Both the position numbers and the translations under genes were made by a program. Of a stretch of DNA of 64,000 bases, positions 25,711-33,937 are shown in pieces. The notes under the pieces are model-generated. The model was not told where the DNA came from, ran no database searches, and saw only the letters and a program-made list of their open reading frames with translations. Each line of letters starts with the position of its first letter. The first letter of the stretch is position 1. Origin of the DNA: Poriferisodalis sp965116715 (GTDB taxonomy: Bacteria > Actinomycetota > Acidimicrobiia > Acidimicrobiales > Poriferisodalaceae); contig OZ220724.1 of NCBI GenBank assembly GCA_965116715.1, positions 1,426,001 through 1,490,000 on the forward strand, written 5' to 3'.

Positions 25711-26211
25711 ATGAAGGACGGGTTCAGTTCGGCGCTGTTGCGTCTCACGGCCTTCCGGCACACCTCACCCGGACGCCACCCGCTGTCGGGCCGAGGCGCC
25801 CAGCAATTCGGTGGCCGCTGGAATCTCCGGAACGGCAGCGCTGCGATCTACCTTGCTGATTCGCTGCCGACCTGTATCGCCGAGTTTCGGCGAACTGCCG
25901 AGGGCCAAGGCCGCGGCATCACCTCTCTGCTACCACGCGAATTGCACTACGTCGACCTTGACGGAGTCCGAGTTGCTGATCTCACGTCTCCCGGCGCCTT
26001 GGAAGCCGTCGAACTCAGTGCCGATGACATCGCCGCCTCGGATTGGACCAAGTGTCAACAAGTGGGCGAAGCGGTGGCGCTCGCCGGATTCTCGGGATTG
26101 CGTTCCCCATCGGCCACTGGCGTCGGCAATGTCATCGTGCTCTTCGAAGCGCACATCCCATGGGACCGCGTGCACGTCATCACCACAGAACCTTTCAGCG
26201 CGTACCTGTAA
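25711..26211 (+). CDS. RES-domain toxin (NAD-degrading family)
   Basis: Toxin of 166 residues. RES-domain landmarks are FRHTSPGRHPLSGRGAQQFGGRWN (core GRGAQQFGGRWN), AIYLADSLPTCIAEF with its conserved Glu, and LRSPSATGVGNVIVLF with the conserved Ser. Characterised RES toxins deplete NAD in the cell; that activity is inferred here by family. Start ATG 25711; the pairing with the Xre/ParS antitoxin directly upstream makes the module complete. Confidence 0.9.
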   Translation: MKDGFSSALLRLTAFRHTSPGRHPLSGRGAQQFGGRWNLRNGSAAIYLADSLPTCIAEFRRTAEGQGRGITSLLPRELHYVDLDGVRVADLTSPGALEAVELSADDIAASDWTKCQQVGEAVALAGFSGLRSPSATGVGNVIVLFEAHIPWDRVHVITTEPFSAYL

Positions 26212-26363
26212 CTCACATCGCATTCATCGCACGTCAGCCGCCGGGGTCTGCCTCGGCGGTGCGGCATGTCTGATCGATTCTCAGGCGGCTCATAGCCGGC
26301 TCTCAGCCTGCTCTCACTTTGGGTTCCTACGGTGCGGCTCGCCCGAATCGGAGGTTCTGCTGC

Positions 26364-27101
26364 ATGAGCACGCTCTCTTGGACGACACGACTGGCAGCCG
26401 CAACACTCGTGGCGCTCGCTGCAGCTGCGTGTGGGGGTGGCGACTCCAACGGCCTCGCCACGCTGCAGAGCGTGACAACGACCGCGCCCGATGAGTCCCT
26501 CGCCGCTGCCGCTGTCGACGACGCGTCGTCCGGCGCGGGCGCGGTTCAAGGCGGCGACGAGATCGAGGCCAGCACCACCGTCGGCGACTCTGGAGCCGGG
26601 GAGCCGGTGTCGCCAGACGAATCCCACGATCTCACCGAAGAAGAACGCCTGCTCGAGTTCGCCCGATGCATGCGCGACAACGGCGTCGATTTTCCCGATC
26701 CGGTGGTGGAGGCTGACGGCACGATCGCCTTCGGGCGGCGTCCCGGCGGAGGCGCCGGCGCGCAAGACGTCGAGGGTCTTCAGGCCATCGGCCGTGATCC
26801 CAATCTGCCGGCTGCCCGAGCCGCCTGCAACGAGATCATCGAGGGCCTTGCGCTCGGCCCAGGTGCGCAGAACTTCGACGAGCTCCGGATCGAGCTCATG
26901 GATCGGCTGCTCGAATTTGCTCAGTGCATGCGTGACCACGGTGTCGACGTTGCCGACCCGGACCCGAACGCGTTCAGCCCCGGCGGCGGAGGCGGGAGGC
27001 CGTTCGGCGGGCTCGACCTCGACGATGCTGACGTGAGCGCTGCGTTCGAGGTCTGCCAGGACGCACTGCCTACTCGCTTGGGCCGCGGCGGCGGACAGTG
27101 A
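26364..27101 (+). CDS. Actinobacterial lipoprotein with two CMRxxGVD repeats
   Basis: Exported lipoprotein of 245 residues from ATG 26364; the lipobox is LAAAAC with Cys about residue 23. After a low-complexity acidic linker come two related segments: LLEFARCMRDNGVDFPDP and LLEFAQCMRDHGVDVADPDP, each with one Cys, which may form a disulfide-linked pair of small helical domains. Such proteins commonly precede adaptor/MacB export genes in actinobacteria. The stop overlaps the adaptor's GTG start (27098-27101). Function unknown. Confidence 0.8.
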   Translation: MSTLSWTTRLAAATLVALAAAACGGGDSNGLATLQSVTTTAPDESLAAAAVDDASSGAGAVQGGDEIEASTTVGDSGAGEPVSPDESHDLTEEERLLEFARCMRDNGVDFPDPVVEADGTIAFGRRPGGGAGAQDVEGLQAIGRDPNLPAARAACNEIIEGLALGPGAQNFDELRIELMDRLLEFAQCMRDHGVDVADPDPNAFSPGGGGGRPFGGLDLDDADVSAAFEVCQDALPTRLGRGGGQ

Positions 27102-29419
27102 CCACCCAGCGCAGGCGTCGGCTGCTCAGCGCAGCGGCAGTGGCCGTTGTTGCCGTCGCCGCAATCATTGTCACGCTGGTCATCACCGGAGACGACACCG
27201 GTCGCGGCACCGACCGGCAAGCAGCAGCCGAAATCAGCACTGCCACGGTCTCGGTACGGGATCTCATCGAGTATCTGGAGATCAGCGGCACGCTCGACTA
27301 CGAGGGAACGATCACGCTCACGTCACGCGACAACGGCGTGCTGATGCATCTCGCCGACGAAGGCACAGTCGTGCATCAGGGCGAGCAGATCTACCTCGTC
27401 CGCTACGGGCCCACAGATGCAGACACCGCACGCATCCTGGCCGCGGTGGCCTCCGCTCAGGATGCGCTGTCGGAGGCTGCCGACAGGCTGAGCGATGCCA
27501 CCTCGGGACCCGGCGAAGCAGAGGTCGCCGCAGCGCGCGCTGCGGTGGCTGAGGCCATCGAGGCCCGTGACCGGCTGGTCGAACCGCCGAGCCCGGCCGA
27601 GAGCAGCAGCGCGGAAGCTGCTGTGGCTGGCGCATCAGAGGTGTTGGAAGCGCTGGATAACCCCACCGCCGGTGATCTTGCGGCCGCGAGGGCCGATATC
27701 GCCACCTCCGAAACCAGGCTTGCCGACCTGAAAGCAGGACCGACCGAAGCCGACGTCAGCGCAGCACGAGCAGCAGTGCAGACAGCCTCCCAGGCACTGT
27801 CCGACCTGAAAGCAGGACCGACCGAAGCCGACGTCAGCGCAGCACGAGCAGCAGTGCAGACAGCCTCCCAGGCACTGTCCGACCTGAAAGCAGGACCATC
27901 CGAAGCCGAGATTGACACCGCAGAGGCGGTTCGACTGGCCGCCTGGGAGCGGCTGCGAGACGAACTGCAGCACTCCGACAACAACGTCGACATCGAGTTG
28001 GCCCGCGCGGAGCTGCTCTCTGCCGAAGAAGCTCTTGCCGAACTGCTCGCAGGCCCCACCGACGCCGAGATCGACGACGCCCAAGCCCGCAAGCTCACCG
28101 CCGAAGAAGCGCTCGCCGAACTGCTCGCAGGCCCCACCGACGCCGAGATCGACGACGCCCAAGCCCGCAAGCTCACCGCCGAAGAAGCGCTCGCCGAACT
28201 GCTCGCAGGTCCCACCGACGCCGAGATCGACGACGCCCAAGCCCGCAAGCTCACTGCCGAACAGGCCTTTGCCGATCTGCTGGCTGGCCCGACCGATGCC
28301 GAGATCGACGACGCCCAAGCCCAGGTGCTTGTAGCGAAGGAACGGCTGGACCTGCTCGAGAAGCCGACCCATGCCCAGTACACGCAGGCGCGCGCCGACC
28401 TCGACACCGCAACCGAGGCGCTCGCCGATCTGCGCGCCGGGCCGACGCCAGCTGAGATCGAGGCCGCGGACGCCGCCATCCTGACGGCCGAGCAGGCGCT
28501 GGCCGACCTGCTCGCTCCCGTGACCGCAGCGGAGCTCGAAGCGCTCGAAGCGTCGGTGGCCAGCGCCGAAGCGCAACTCGCCAGTGCGCAGTCGGACATG
28601 GCCGTTCACGGCGAGACGCACCGGCCGCTCTACCTCATGTACGGCGACATCCCGATGTACCGGAACATGACGGTGGGCCTCGAAGGCCCCGACATCGGCC
28701 AGCTTGAAGAGAACTTGGCCGACTTGGGATTCGCCGACAGCGAGGCATTCGAGGTCGATGGCGTCTTCGACGAGCACACCGCCGCCGCGGTACGGCAGTG
28801 GCAGCAAGCGACGGGGCAGCACATGGACGGCATGGTGAGCACCGCCGACATGCTCTTCATGGCGGGCCCCTCGGTCGTCGGCTCCTGGGAGCAGGGCATC
28901 GAAGTCGGCCAAGAGTTGGAGGTGGGCCGAGCGCTCGCGTCGTTCACCGTGGTCGAAACGCCCGAGCGCGACGGCATGACCACCACCCAGCGGGTCACGG
29001 CCAACCTGCCGCTCAGCGACCGTGACCTCATCTCGGTCGGCATTGCAGTCAATGTGGAGCTGCCCGACGACACCGACCTCGCCGGCACCGTCACCGCCAT
29101 CAACCCCTCGCCCCTGCTCGACGCCCAGACGGGCGAGAACGTCGTGGAGGTGACCATCCTGCTCTCCGAGCCCGCCTCGCCGACCTGGATCGGTGCGACC
29201 GTCACCGTCGAGATCACCGAGACGCTGATCGGTGACGCTCTGGTGGTGCCCGCCACTGCTCTGGTGGCCCTCGTCGAAGGCGGCAGTGCCGTGGAAGTGC
29301 TGAACGACGATGGCTCGGTCCGGCTCGTGGGCGTCGAGACCGGGCTGTTCGTTGACGGCGATGTCGAGGTGGTCAGCCCTGAATTGGCGGCCGGCATGCG
29401 CGTCGTGGTCCCCCGGTGA
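27098..29419 (+). CDS. HlyD-type membrane-fusion adaptor with peptidoglycan-binding domain and long repeat coiled coil
   Basis: Adaptor of 773 residues for the MacB-type transporter downstream. An N-terminal membrane segment (about 8-28) is followed by a lipoyl-like half-domain (LEISGTLDYEGTITL), then about 330 residues of coiled-coil repeats built on AGPTDAEIDDAQARKLTAEE-type units, the second lipoyl half, a PG_binding_1 domain (EGPDIGQLEENLADLGF through AVRQWQQATG) and beta-barrel domains ending in GMRVVVPR. GTG start overlaps the lipoprotein stop, and its own stop overlaps the ATPase start (29416-29419). The coiled coil is encoded by near-identical 78-bp tandem repeats. Confidence 0.88.
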   Translation: MTTQRRRRLLSAAAVAVVAVAAIIVTLVITGDDTGRGTDRQAAAEISTATVSVRDLIEYLEISGTLDYEGTITLTSRDNGVLMHLADEGTVVHQGEQIYLVRYGPTDADTARILAAVASAQDALSEAADRLSDATSGPGEAEVAAARAAVAEAIEARDRLVEPPSPAESSSAEAAVAGASEVLEALDNPTAGDLAAARADIATSETRLADLKAGPTEADVSAARAAVQTASQALSDLKAGPTEADVSAARAAVQTASQALSDLKAGPSEAEIDTAEAVRLAAWERLRDELQHSDNNVDIELARAELLSAEEALAELLAGPTDAEIDDAQARKLTAEEALAELLAGPTDAEIDDAQARKLTAEEALAELLAGPTDAEIDDAQARKLTAEQAFADLLAGPTDAEIDDAQAQVLVAKERLDLLEKPTHAQYTQARADLDTATEALADLRAGPTPAEIEAADAAILTAEQALADLLAPVTAAELEALEASVASAEAQLASAQSDMAVHGETHRPLYLMYGDIPMYRNMTVGLEGPDIGQLEENLADLGFADSEAFEVDGVFDEHTAAAVRQWQQATGQHMDGMVSTADMLFMAGPSVVGSWEQGIEVGQELEVGRALASFTVVETPERDGMTTTQRVTANLPLSDRDLISVGIAVNVELPDDTDLAGTVTAINPSPLLDAQTGENVVEVTILLSEPASPTWIGATVTVEITETLIGDALVVPATALVALVEGGSAVEVLNDDGSVRLVGVETGLFVDGDVEVVSPELAAGMRVVVPR
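27725..27902 (+). repeat. 78-bp tandem repeat array 1 in the adaptor gene
   Basis: Two full copies start at 27725 and 27803 and appear identical; a third, partial copy begins at 27881 (GACCTGAAAGCAGG). Each unit encodes 26 residues (DLKAGPTEADVSAARAAVQT and 6 more), so copy-number change keeps the frame. Confidence 0.9.
28040..28273 (+). repeat. 78-bp tandem repeat array 2 in the adaptor gene
   Basis: Three copies start at 28040, 28118 and 28196 (GAACTGCTCGCAGG), the first two nearly identical and the third with scattered changes. Each encodes 26 residues of the pattern ELLAGPTDAEIDDAQARKLT plus EEALAE. The period equals that of array 1 although the sequences differ, indicating a common ancestral 26-residue coiled-coil unit. 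Confidence 0.9.
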
Positions 29420-30117
29420 TTCCCGCCGCCCCGGCCATCGAACTGCGAGACGTGTCCAAGATGTATCCGGGCTCACCGCCGGTGACCGCGCTGGATCGGG
29501 TGTCGGTGCGGATCGAGCGGGGCGAGATGGTGGCGGTCGTCGGACAGTCCGGAAGCGGCAAGTCCACCATGCTCCACGTCATGGGCACGCTCGACCAGCC
29601 GACGAACGGCACCGTGCTGATCGAGGGGATCGACACCTCGGCGCTGCCCGACGACCGTCTCGCTGCCATCCGGGGGCGTCGCGTCGGCTTCGTCTTCCAG
29701 CGCTTCTTCCTGCTGGCAGGAATGCCCATCATCGACAACGTGGCGAACGGCCTGCTCTACTCCGGCGCATCCCGCGCGGAACGGCGCGCTGCTGCAGAAG
29801 CGGTGCTGGAGCGAGTCGGGCTGGGAGCGCGCATGTGGCACCGGCCGAATGAACTCTCGGGCGGCGAAACACAGCGCGTCGCAATCTCACGGGCGCTCGT
29901 GCACGAGCCGGCCTTCATCCTGGCCGACGAGCCCACCGGCAATCTCGACTCGGCCTCGTCGGCATCGATCATGGAGCTCTTCCACTCGCTGCACGACGAA
30001 GGCCGCACGATCGTGGTCGTCACTCACAATGAATCGATCGCGACGGCGCTGCCGCGGCAACTGCAGATCCTCGACGGGCGGCTCGAGCATGACATCAGGG
30101 CCAATGCAGGATGCTGA
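29416..30117 (+). CDS. MacB/LolD-type ABC transporter ATPase
   Basis: ATPase of 233 residues. Walker A is GQSGSGKST near residue 43, then the Q-loop region VGFVFQRFFLL, signature LSGGETQRVAISRAL, Walker B ILADEPTGNLD and the switch His in VVVTHNESIA. The length and the LTGxxD-like GTLDQPTNG match the MacB/LolD subfamily. It starts at a GTG overlapping the adaptor stop and is followed 24 bp later by the FtsX-type permease. Confidence 0.94.
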   Translation: MIPAAPAIELRDVSKMYPGSPPVTALDRVSVRIERGEMVAVVGQSGSGKSTMLHVMGTLDQPTNGTVLIEGIDTSALPDDRLAAIRGRRVGFVFQRFFLLAGMPIIDNVANGLLYSGASRAERRAAAEAVLERVGLGARMWHRPNELSGGETQRVAISRALVHEPAFILADEPTGNLDSASSASIMELFHSLHDEGRTIVVVTHNESIATALPRQLQILDGRLEHDIRANAGC

Positions 30118-30141
30118 CGCCCGAGCTGACGTGGTGACCCG

Positions 30142-31377
30142 GTGACCGGCGAGCCTGCGCCACCGGAGCGAGACGCCGTCGACGGCGTCATCGCGCCGAG
30201 CCGCCTGCGCTTGTCCGAAGTCATCCGGGTCGGACTCGGCTCGCTCGCTGCTCGCAAGCTGCGTTCTGTGCTGTCCGCCCTGGGCATCGCCATCGGCATC
30301 GCATCGCTGGTCAGCGTGCTCGGCTTGTCAGACTCGTCGAAGTCGGCGCTGTTGGACCAGATCGGCGCACTCGGCACGAACCTGCTGACCGTCGAGGCCG
30401 GATCCGGGTTCGGCGCCGGCGATGCTGCGCTTCCCGACACGGCCGTGGTGACTGTCGGCCGCGTCGCAACCGTCGAGGCGACCGCAGCCACCTACAGCGT
30501 CGATGTCGGCGTGTACCGCAACAGCCTCGTGCCCGAGGATCAGACGGGCGGGATCAGCGTGTTCGCAACCGATCCGGGGCTGATGGGCACGCTGAACGGC
30601 AGCATCGCTCACGGGGCGTTCCTCAGCGAAGCCACACGGGCGCATCCGGTCGCCGTCGTCGGTGCAGTGGCTGCAGATCGCCTGGGCATTCGCAGTCTCG
30701 ACACACCCGTCGAGCTCTACATCGGTGGACGCTGGGTCGAAGTTCTGGGAGTTCTCGAGCCATTCGCGCTGGCGGCGGACCTCGACCGGGCCGTGCTGAT
30801 CGGCGACCGCGCTGCGCAGACCTACTACGACGTCGAACTCGCGCCGACGGTGGTCTACGTGCGTGTCGACGAAGACCACATCGACGCGACCCGTGACGTG
30901 CTCGCCGGAACCATCGATCCCGAGCATCCCGAAGAAGTCGAGATCAGCCGGCCGTCGGACCTGCTGGAGGCCCGATCGGCGGCCGAGAGTTCCTTCACCG
31001 GGTTGTTCTTGGGTCTGGGTGCCGTGGCACTGCTGGTCGGCGGCATCGGCGTCGCGAACGTCATGGTGATCGGCGTCATCGAACGGCGGGGCGAGATCGG
31101 CCTGCGGCGTGCCATCGGAGCGACTCGCGCACACATCCGTCGCCAATTCCTCACCGAGGCCCTGACACTCGCCACCCTGGGCGGCGCCGCCGGGGTGCTG
31201 CTGGGGGTTGCGGTGACCTACGGCTACGCAATCACGCAAGGATGGCGGGTAATCATCCCGACGGTGGCACTCATCGGGGGACTCGCCGCATCGGTGGTGA
31301 TCGGCGCGATCGCCGGCCTCTACCCCGCAGTCCGGGCCGCCAGGGTGTCGCCGACCGAAGCCCTCCGCTCGGACTGA
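30142..31377 (+). CDS. MacB-type FtsX-domain ABC permease
   Basis: Membrane protein of 411 residues with the MacB layout: an N-terminal transmembrane helix after ARKLRSVLSALGIAIGIASLV (core LRSVLSALGIAIGIASLV), a large extracellular MacB_PCD domain (about 60-270), and three C-terminal helices with the FtsX signature IGVANVMVIGVIERRGEIGLR and RRAIGATRAHIRRQFLTEAL (quoted in part). It ends in YPAVRAARVSPTEALRSD, a typical MacB tail. With the ATPase, adaptor and lipoprotein it forms a four-gene export system with unknown cargo. Confidence 0.93.
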   Translation: MTGEPAPPERDAVDGVIAPSRLRLSEVIRVGLGSLAARKLRSVLSALGIAIGIASLVSVLGLSDSSKSALLDQIGALGTNLLTVEAGSGFGAGDAALPDTAVVTVGRVATVEATAATYSVDVGVYRNSLVPEDQTGGISVFATDPGLMGTLNGSIAHGAFLSEATRAHPVAVVGAVAADRLGIRSLDTPVELYIGGRWVEVLGVLEPFALAADLDRAVLIGDRAAQTYYDVELAPTVVYVRVDEDHIDATRDVLAGTIDPEHPEEVEISRPSDLLEARSAAESSFTGLFLGLGAVALLVGGIGVANVMVIGVIERRGEIGLRRAIGATRAHIRRQFLTEALTLATLGGAAGVLLGVAVTYGYAITQGWRVIIPTVALIGGLAASVVIGAIAGLYPAVRAARVSPTEALRSD

Positions 31378-31384
31378 GCCGGGC

Positions 31385-32341
31385 CTACTCCTCGGGGGGT
31401 TGGGCTCCGTCGGAGGCGGTGATGCTGCGGTCGCGGAACATCTCGCCCATGGCGGCTACGGCACCGAGCACGCCGCTGGTGTCGAGCGGCAGGAAGATCT
31501 TGGTGGCCTGGCCGTTCGCAACGCCTTGAAGCGCTTCGAGGTACTTGATCGCAATGAGGTCGTCGGTGGGGTCGCCGTTGTGGATCGCCAGGAAGACCCG
31601 CTCGATGGCCTGGCCCTCGCCTTCGGCCACGGTCAGCTTCTGGTACTTGTCGGCATCCGCCACCCGCTTGATGGCCTCGGCCTCGCCCTCAGCCCGCAGG
31701 ATTTGCGCCTCCTTGACGCCCTCGGCCTGCAGGATCGCCGCCGTTTTCTCGCCCTCGGCCTCGGTGACCACCGCACGTCGGTCACGCTCAGCCTTCATCT
31801 GACGATGCATGGCCTGGGTGACATCAGCGGGCGGCTCGATGCGCTGGATCTCGACCCGCACCACCCGCGTGCCCCATTTGTCGGTGGCGTCATCGAGGAT
31901 CTGGCGCAGCTTGGAGTTGATGACCTCGCGGGACACCAGCGCATCGTCGAGCTGCAAGTCGCCGATCACGTTGCGGAGGTTGGTCTGCGCCAGCTTGGTG
32001 ACGGCGATGATGAAGTTGCCCACCGCATACTTCAGCTTCACCGGGTCGGTGGGCTCGTAGTAGATGACGGCGTCGACGGTGACCGCCACGTTGTCCTTGG
32101 TGATGACCTCCTGCGGCGGCACGTCCACGACCTGCTCGCGCATGTCCACCTTCAAGATGCGCTGCACAAACGGGATCACGAAGCGCAGGCCCGGATCGAC
32201 CGTCATCCGGTACTTGCCCAGGAACTCGATGAGTCCCTGCTCGAAGGGGCGCACGATGCGCAGGCCCTTCGCCGCGATCACGAAGATCGCAAGCGCAATG
32301 ATTGCCAGGAGGATCACTCCGGGGCTGATGCTGTCCATCAA
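31385..32341 (-). CDS. SPFH/Band 7 stomatin-like membrane protein
   Basis: Membrane-anchored scaffold of 318 residues with an N-terminal hydrophobic helix (about 8-26). VRPFEQGLIEFLGKYRMTVDPGL leads the SPFH domain (core IEFLGKYRMTVDPGL), with VPPQEVITKDNVAVTVDAV and WGTRVVRVEIQRIEPP following. A helical, Ala/Glu-rich region (AEGEAEAIKRVADADKY) follows. It is translationally coupled to the NfeD-like gene (stop/start overlap at 32338-32341), the standard SPFH-NfeD partnership. Confidence 0.93.
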   Translation of the reverse strand: MMDSISPGVILLAIIALAIFVIAAKGLRIVRPFEQGLIEFLGKYRMTVDPGLRFVIPFVQRILKVDMREQVVDVPPQEVITKDNVAVTVDAVIYYEPTDPVKLKYAVGNFIIAVTKLAQTNLRNVIGDLQLDDALVSREVINSKLRQILDDATDKWGTRVVRVEIQRIEPPADVTQAMHRQMKAERDRRAVVTEAEGEKTAAILQAEGVKEAQILRAEGEAEAIKRVADADKYQKLTVAEGEGQAIERVFLAIHNGDPTDDLIAIKYLEALQGVANGQATKIFLPLDTSGVLGAVAAMGEMFRDRSITASDGAQPPEE

Positions 32342-32940
32342 TCGCTCCTTGGGGAGGCGGCCTCGTCGTCTGGGGCCGTCGGCTGGGCTGGGTCTGCGGC
32401 ATCGCCGTCGCCGGCGTCGTGGTCGGCCGGTGACCCCGAAGCGTCCGGATTCGGCGCTGTCGCGGTCGGATTCACCTGGGGCACATAGTCGTCAGGGGGC
32501 GGCTCGACGAATTCGACTTGCAGCTTGGTGCCGGCGAGCGCGACCACCCGCACCAGCGATCCCTCTTCGATGCGGCCCGCTTCCTGGCAGGCCGCCCGCC
32601 ACTCGTCGGATTCCACACGCACCCGGCCGGTGTTGTTCACCGGATCGATGACCTCGACGACGCGTCCTGACGTGCCGATGTACCGGTTGGCGCCCACCGG
32701 AAGGTCATCTGGGCGGTCCTGGTGGCCCATGAACCGGCGCAGCACCAGCATGGATACCGCAGTGCCGCCGAAGAAGAGCAGCCACTGGACCGCCCCGTGG
32801 AAGTCCAGCCACGCCGCTGCGGCCGCCAGCACGGCGCCGAGCGCGAACGGCAGCAGGAAGAAGCCGGCGGTGAAGATCTCGCCGAGGCCCATGACCATCG
32901 CCACCGCGACCCAGACCCAGCGCCACAACTCGTTGTCCAC
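32338..32940 (-). CDS. NfeD-like membrane protein
   Basis: Partner of the SPFH protein, 200 residues from a GTG at 32940 that is preceded by a GAGGGGG ribosome-binding site. It has three to four hydrophobic segments in the first 75 residues (for example VWVAVAMVMGLGEIFTAGFF), then an OB-fold domain typical of NfeD (IGTSGRVVEVIDPV, GRVRVESDEWRAAC, VRVVALAGTKLQVE). The C-terminal ~50 residues are disordered and Pro/Asp-rich. Larger in-frame extensions upstream overlap mutM and are unlikely. Confidence 0.87.
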   Translation of the reverse strand: MDNELWRWVWVAVAMVMGLGEIFTAGFFLLPFALGAVLAAAAAWLDFHGAVQWLLFFGGTAVSMLVLRRFMGHQDRPDDLPVGANRYIGTSGRVVEVIDPVNNTGRVRVESDEWRAACQEAGRIEEGSLVRVVALAGTKLQVEFVEPPPDDYVPQVNPTATAPNPDASGSPADHDAGDGDAADPAQPTAPDDEAASPRSD

Positions 32941-32992
32941 CCGAACCCCCTCGCCGGACGTGATGCAAGTATGCCCCGCCCCAACGACGGCG

Positions 32993-33865
32993 CTAGCGCG
33001 TCTGGCAGCGGGGGCACCAAGTGCTGGAGCGTTGGTCCAGCACCCGGCGGCGCAGTTCGGTGCCGCACCGCACGCACGGCTCGCCCGCCCGGCCGTAGCA
33101 GACGAAGTATTTCTGATTGTCCCCCGCGCCTTCGAGGCTGTAGTAGTCGCGCAGTGTGCTGCCGCCGCGTTCGATGCTCGCTTGCAGCACATCCCGCAGG
33201 GCTGCCAGCAGCCGTTCGGCTCTCGGCTTCGAGATCGCGCGGGCCGACGGGTTGATGCCTGCCAGGAACAGCGCCTCGTCGGCATAGATGTTGCCGACAC
33301 CGGCAACCAGCCGCTGGTTCAGCAGCTGGGTCTTGATGCGCTGGCTGGACCGCCGGCTCGCCCGCCAGAACGTGGTCGCGTCCAAGCCCCCCTCGAGCGG
33401 CTCGGGACCCATGGCAGCCAGCGTGGGCAGCTCCCGGTAGTCGCCCCGGTCGCACACCGCGATGCGGCCGAACCGGCGCACATCGTGAAAGCAGAGCGTC
33501 TCGCCGCTGTCGAGACGCCACCACGCCCGCACATAGGGGTCGCTGACGCTCACCGCACTGGGTGCCATGACCTCGGCCGCCGGCCCGTCGACGGGGCGTG
33601 ACAGCAGCGCTTCACGAGTCTCGGACAGGTCCGCGAAGCACAGCCTCCCGGTCATGCCGAGATGGGTGATCAGGTCTCGGCCGCAGTCCAGCTCGGCAAT
33701 CAGGTACTTGCCGCGCCGGCGCAGCGCCTCGATCTCGCTGCCGACGGCATCGGCGCCAGGAGCGAACTTGTGCGACGGATGGGCCCATGCGTCGGTGATG
33801 AGGCGACCGACCAGCGGGCTGGCAAGCTGACGCCGGACGACTTCGACCTCAGGCAGCTCAGGCAA
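32993..33865 (-). CDS. mutM: Formamidopyrimidine-DNA glycosylase
   Basis: Base-excision repair enzyme that removes oxidised purines such as 8-oxoguanine. The 290-residue protein starts MPELPEVEVVRR, giving the catalytic Pro2 and Glu3. The conserved Lys is in RRRGKYLIAEL, the GVGNIYADEALF helix-2-turn-helix is present, and a C-terminal zinc finger has Cys pairs in CYGRAGEPCVRCG and WCPRCQ. The length is usual for MutM/Fpg. Confidence 0.96.
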   Translation of the reverse strand: MPELPEVEVVRRQLASPLVGRLITDAWAHPSHKFAPGADAVGSEIEALRRRGKYLIAELDCGRDLITHLGMTGRLCFADLSETREALLSRPVDGPAAEVMAPSAVSVSDPYVRAWWRLDSGETLCFHDVRRFGRIAVCDRGDYRELPTLAAMGPEPLEGGLDATTFWRASRRSSQRIKTQLLNQRLVAGVGNIYADEALFLAGINPSARAISKPRAERLLAALRDVLQASIERGGSTLRDYYSLEGAGDNQKYFVCYGRAGEPCVRCGTELRRRVLDQRSSTWCPRCQTR

Positions 33866-33937
33866 CGCTGCGCCGCCGGCGACTCAGGGGCACAGTGCGA
33901 TTCCGCCGCGAGCGAACGCGGGCTGCGCAGGCGCGGC

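Noticed and set aside
27725..28273. CRISPR-like array
   Set aside because: The 78-bp repeats are contiguous without spacers, lie within an open frame, and no cas genes are present. The RecB-like nuclease at 34812-35687 resembles Cas4 in fold only.
27635..29476. 613-residue minus-strand frame over the adaptor gene with apparent repeats
   Set aside because: The repeats are the complement of the 78-bp coding repeats; the plus-strand protein has real domains.
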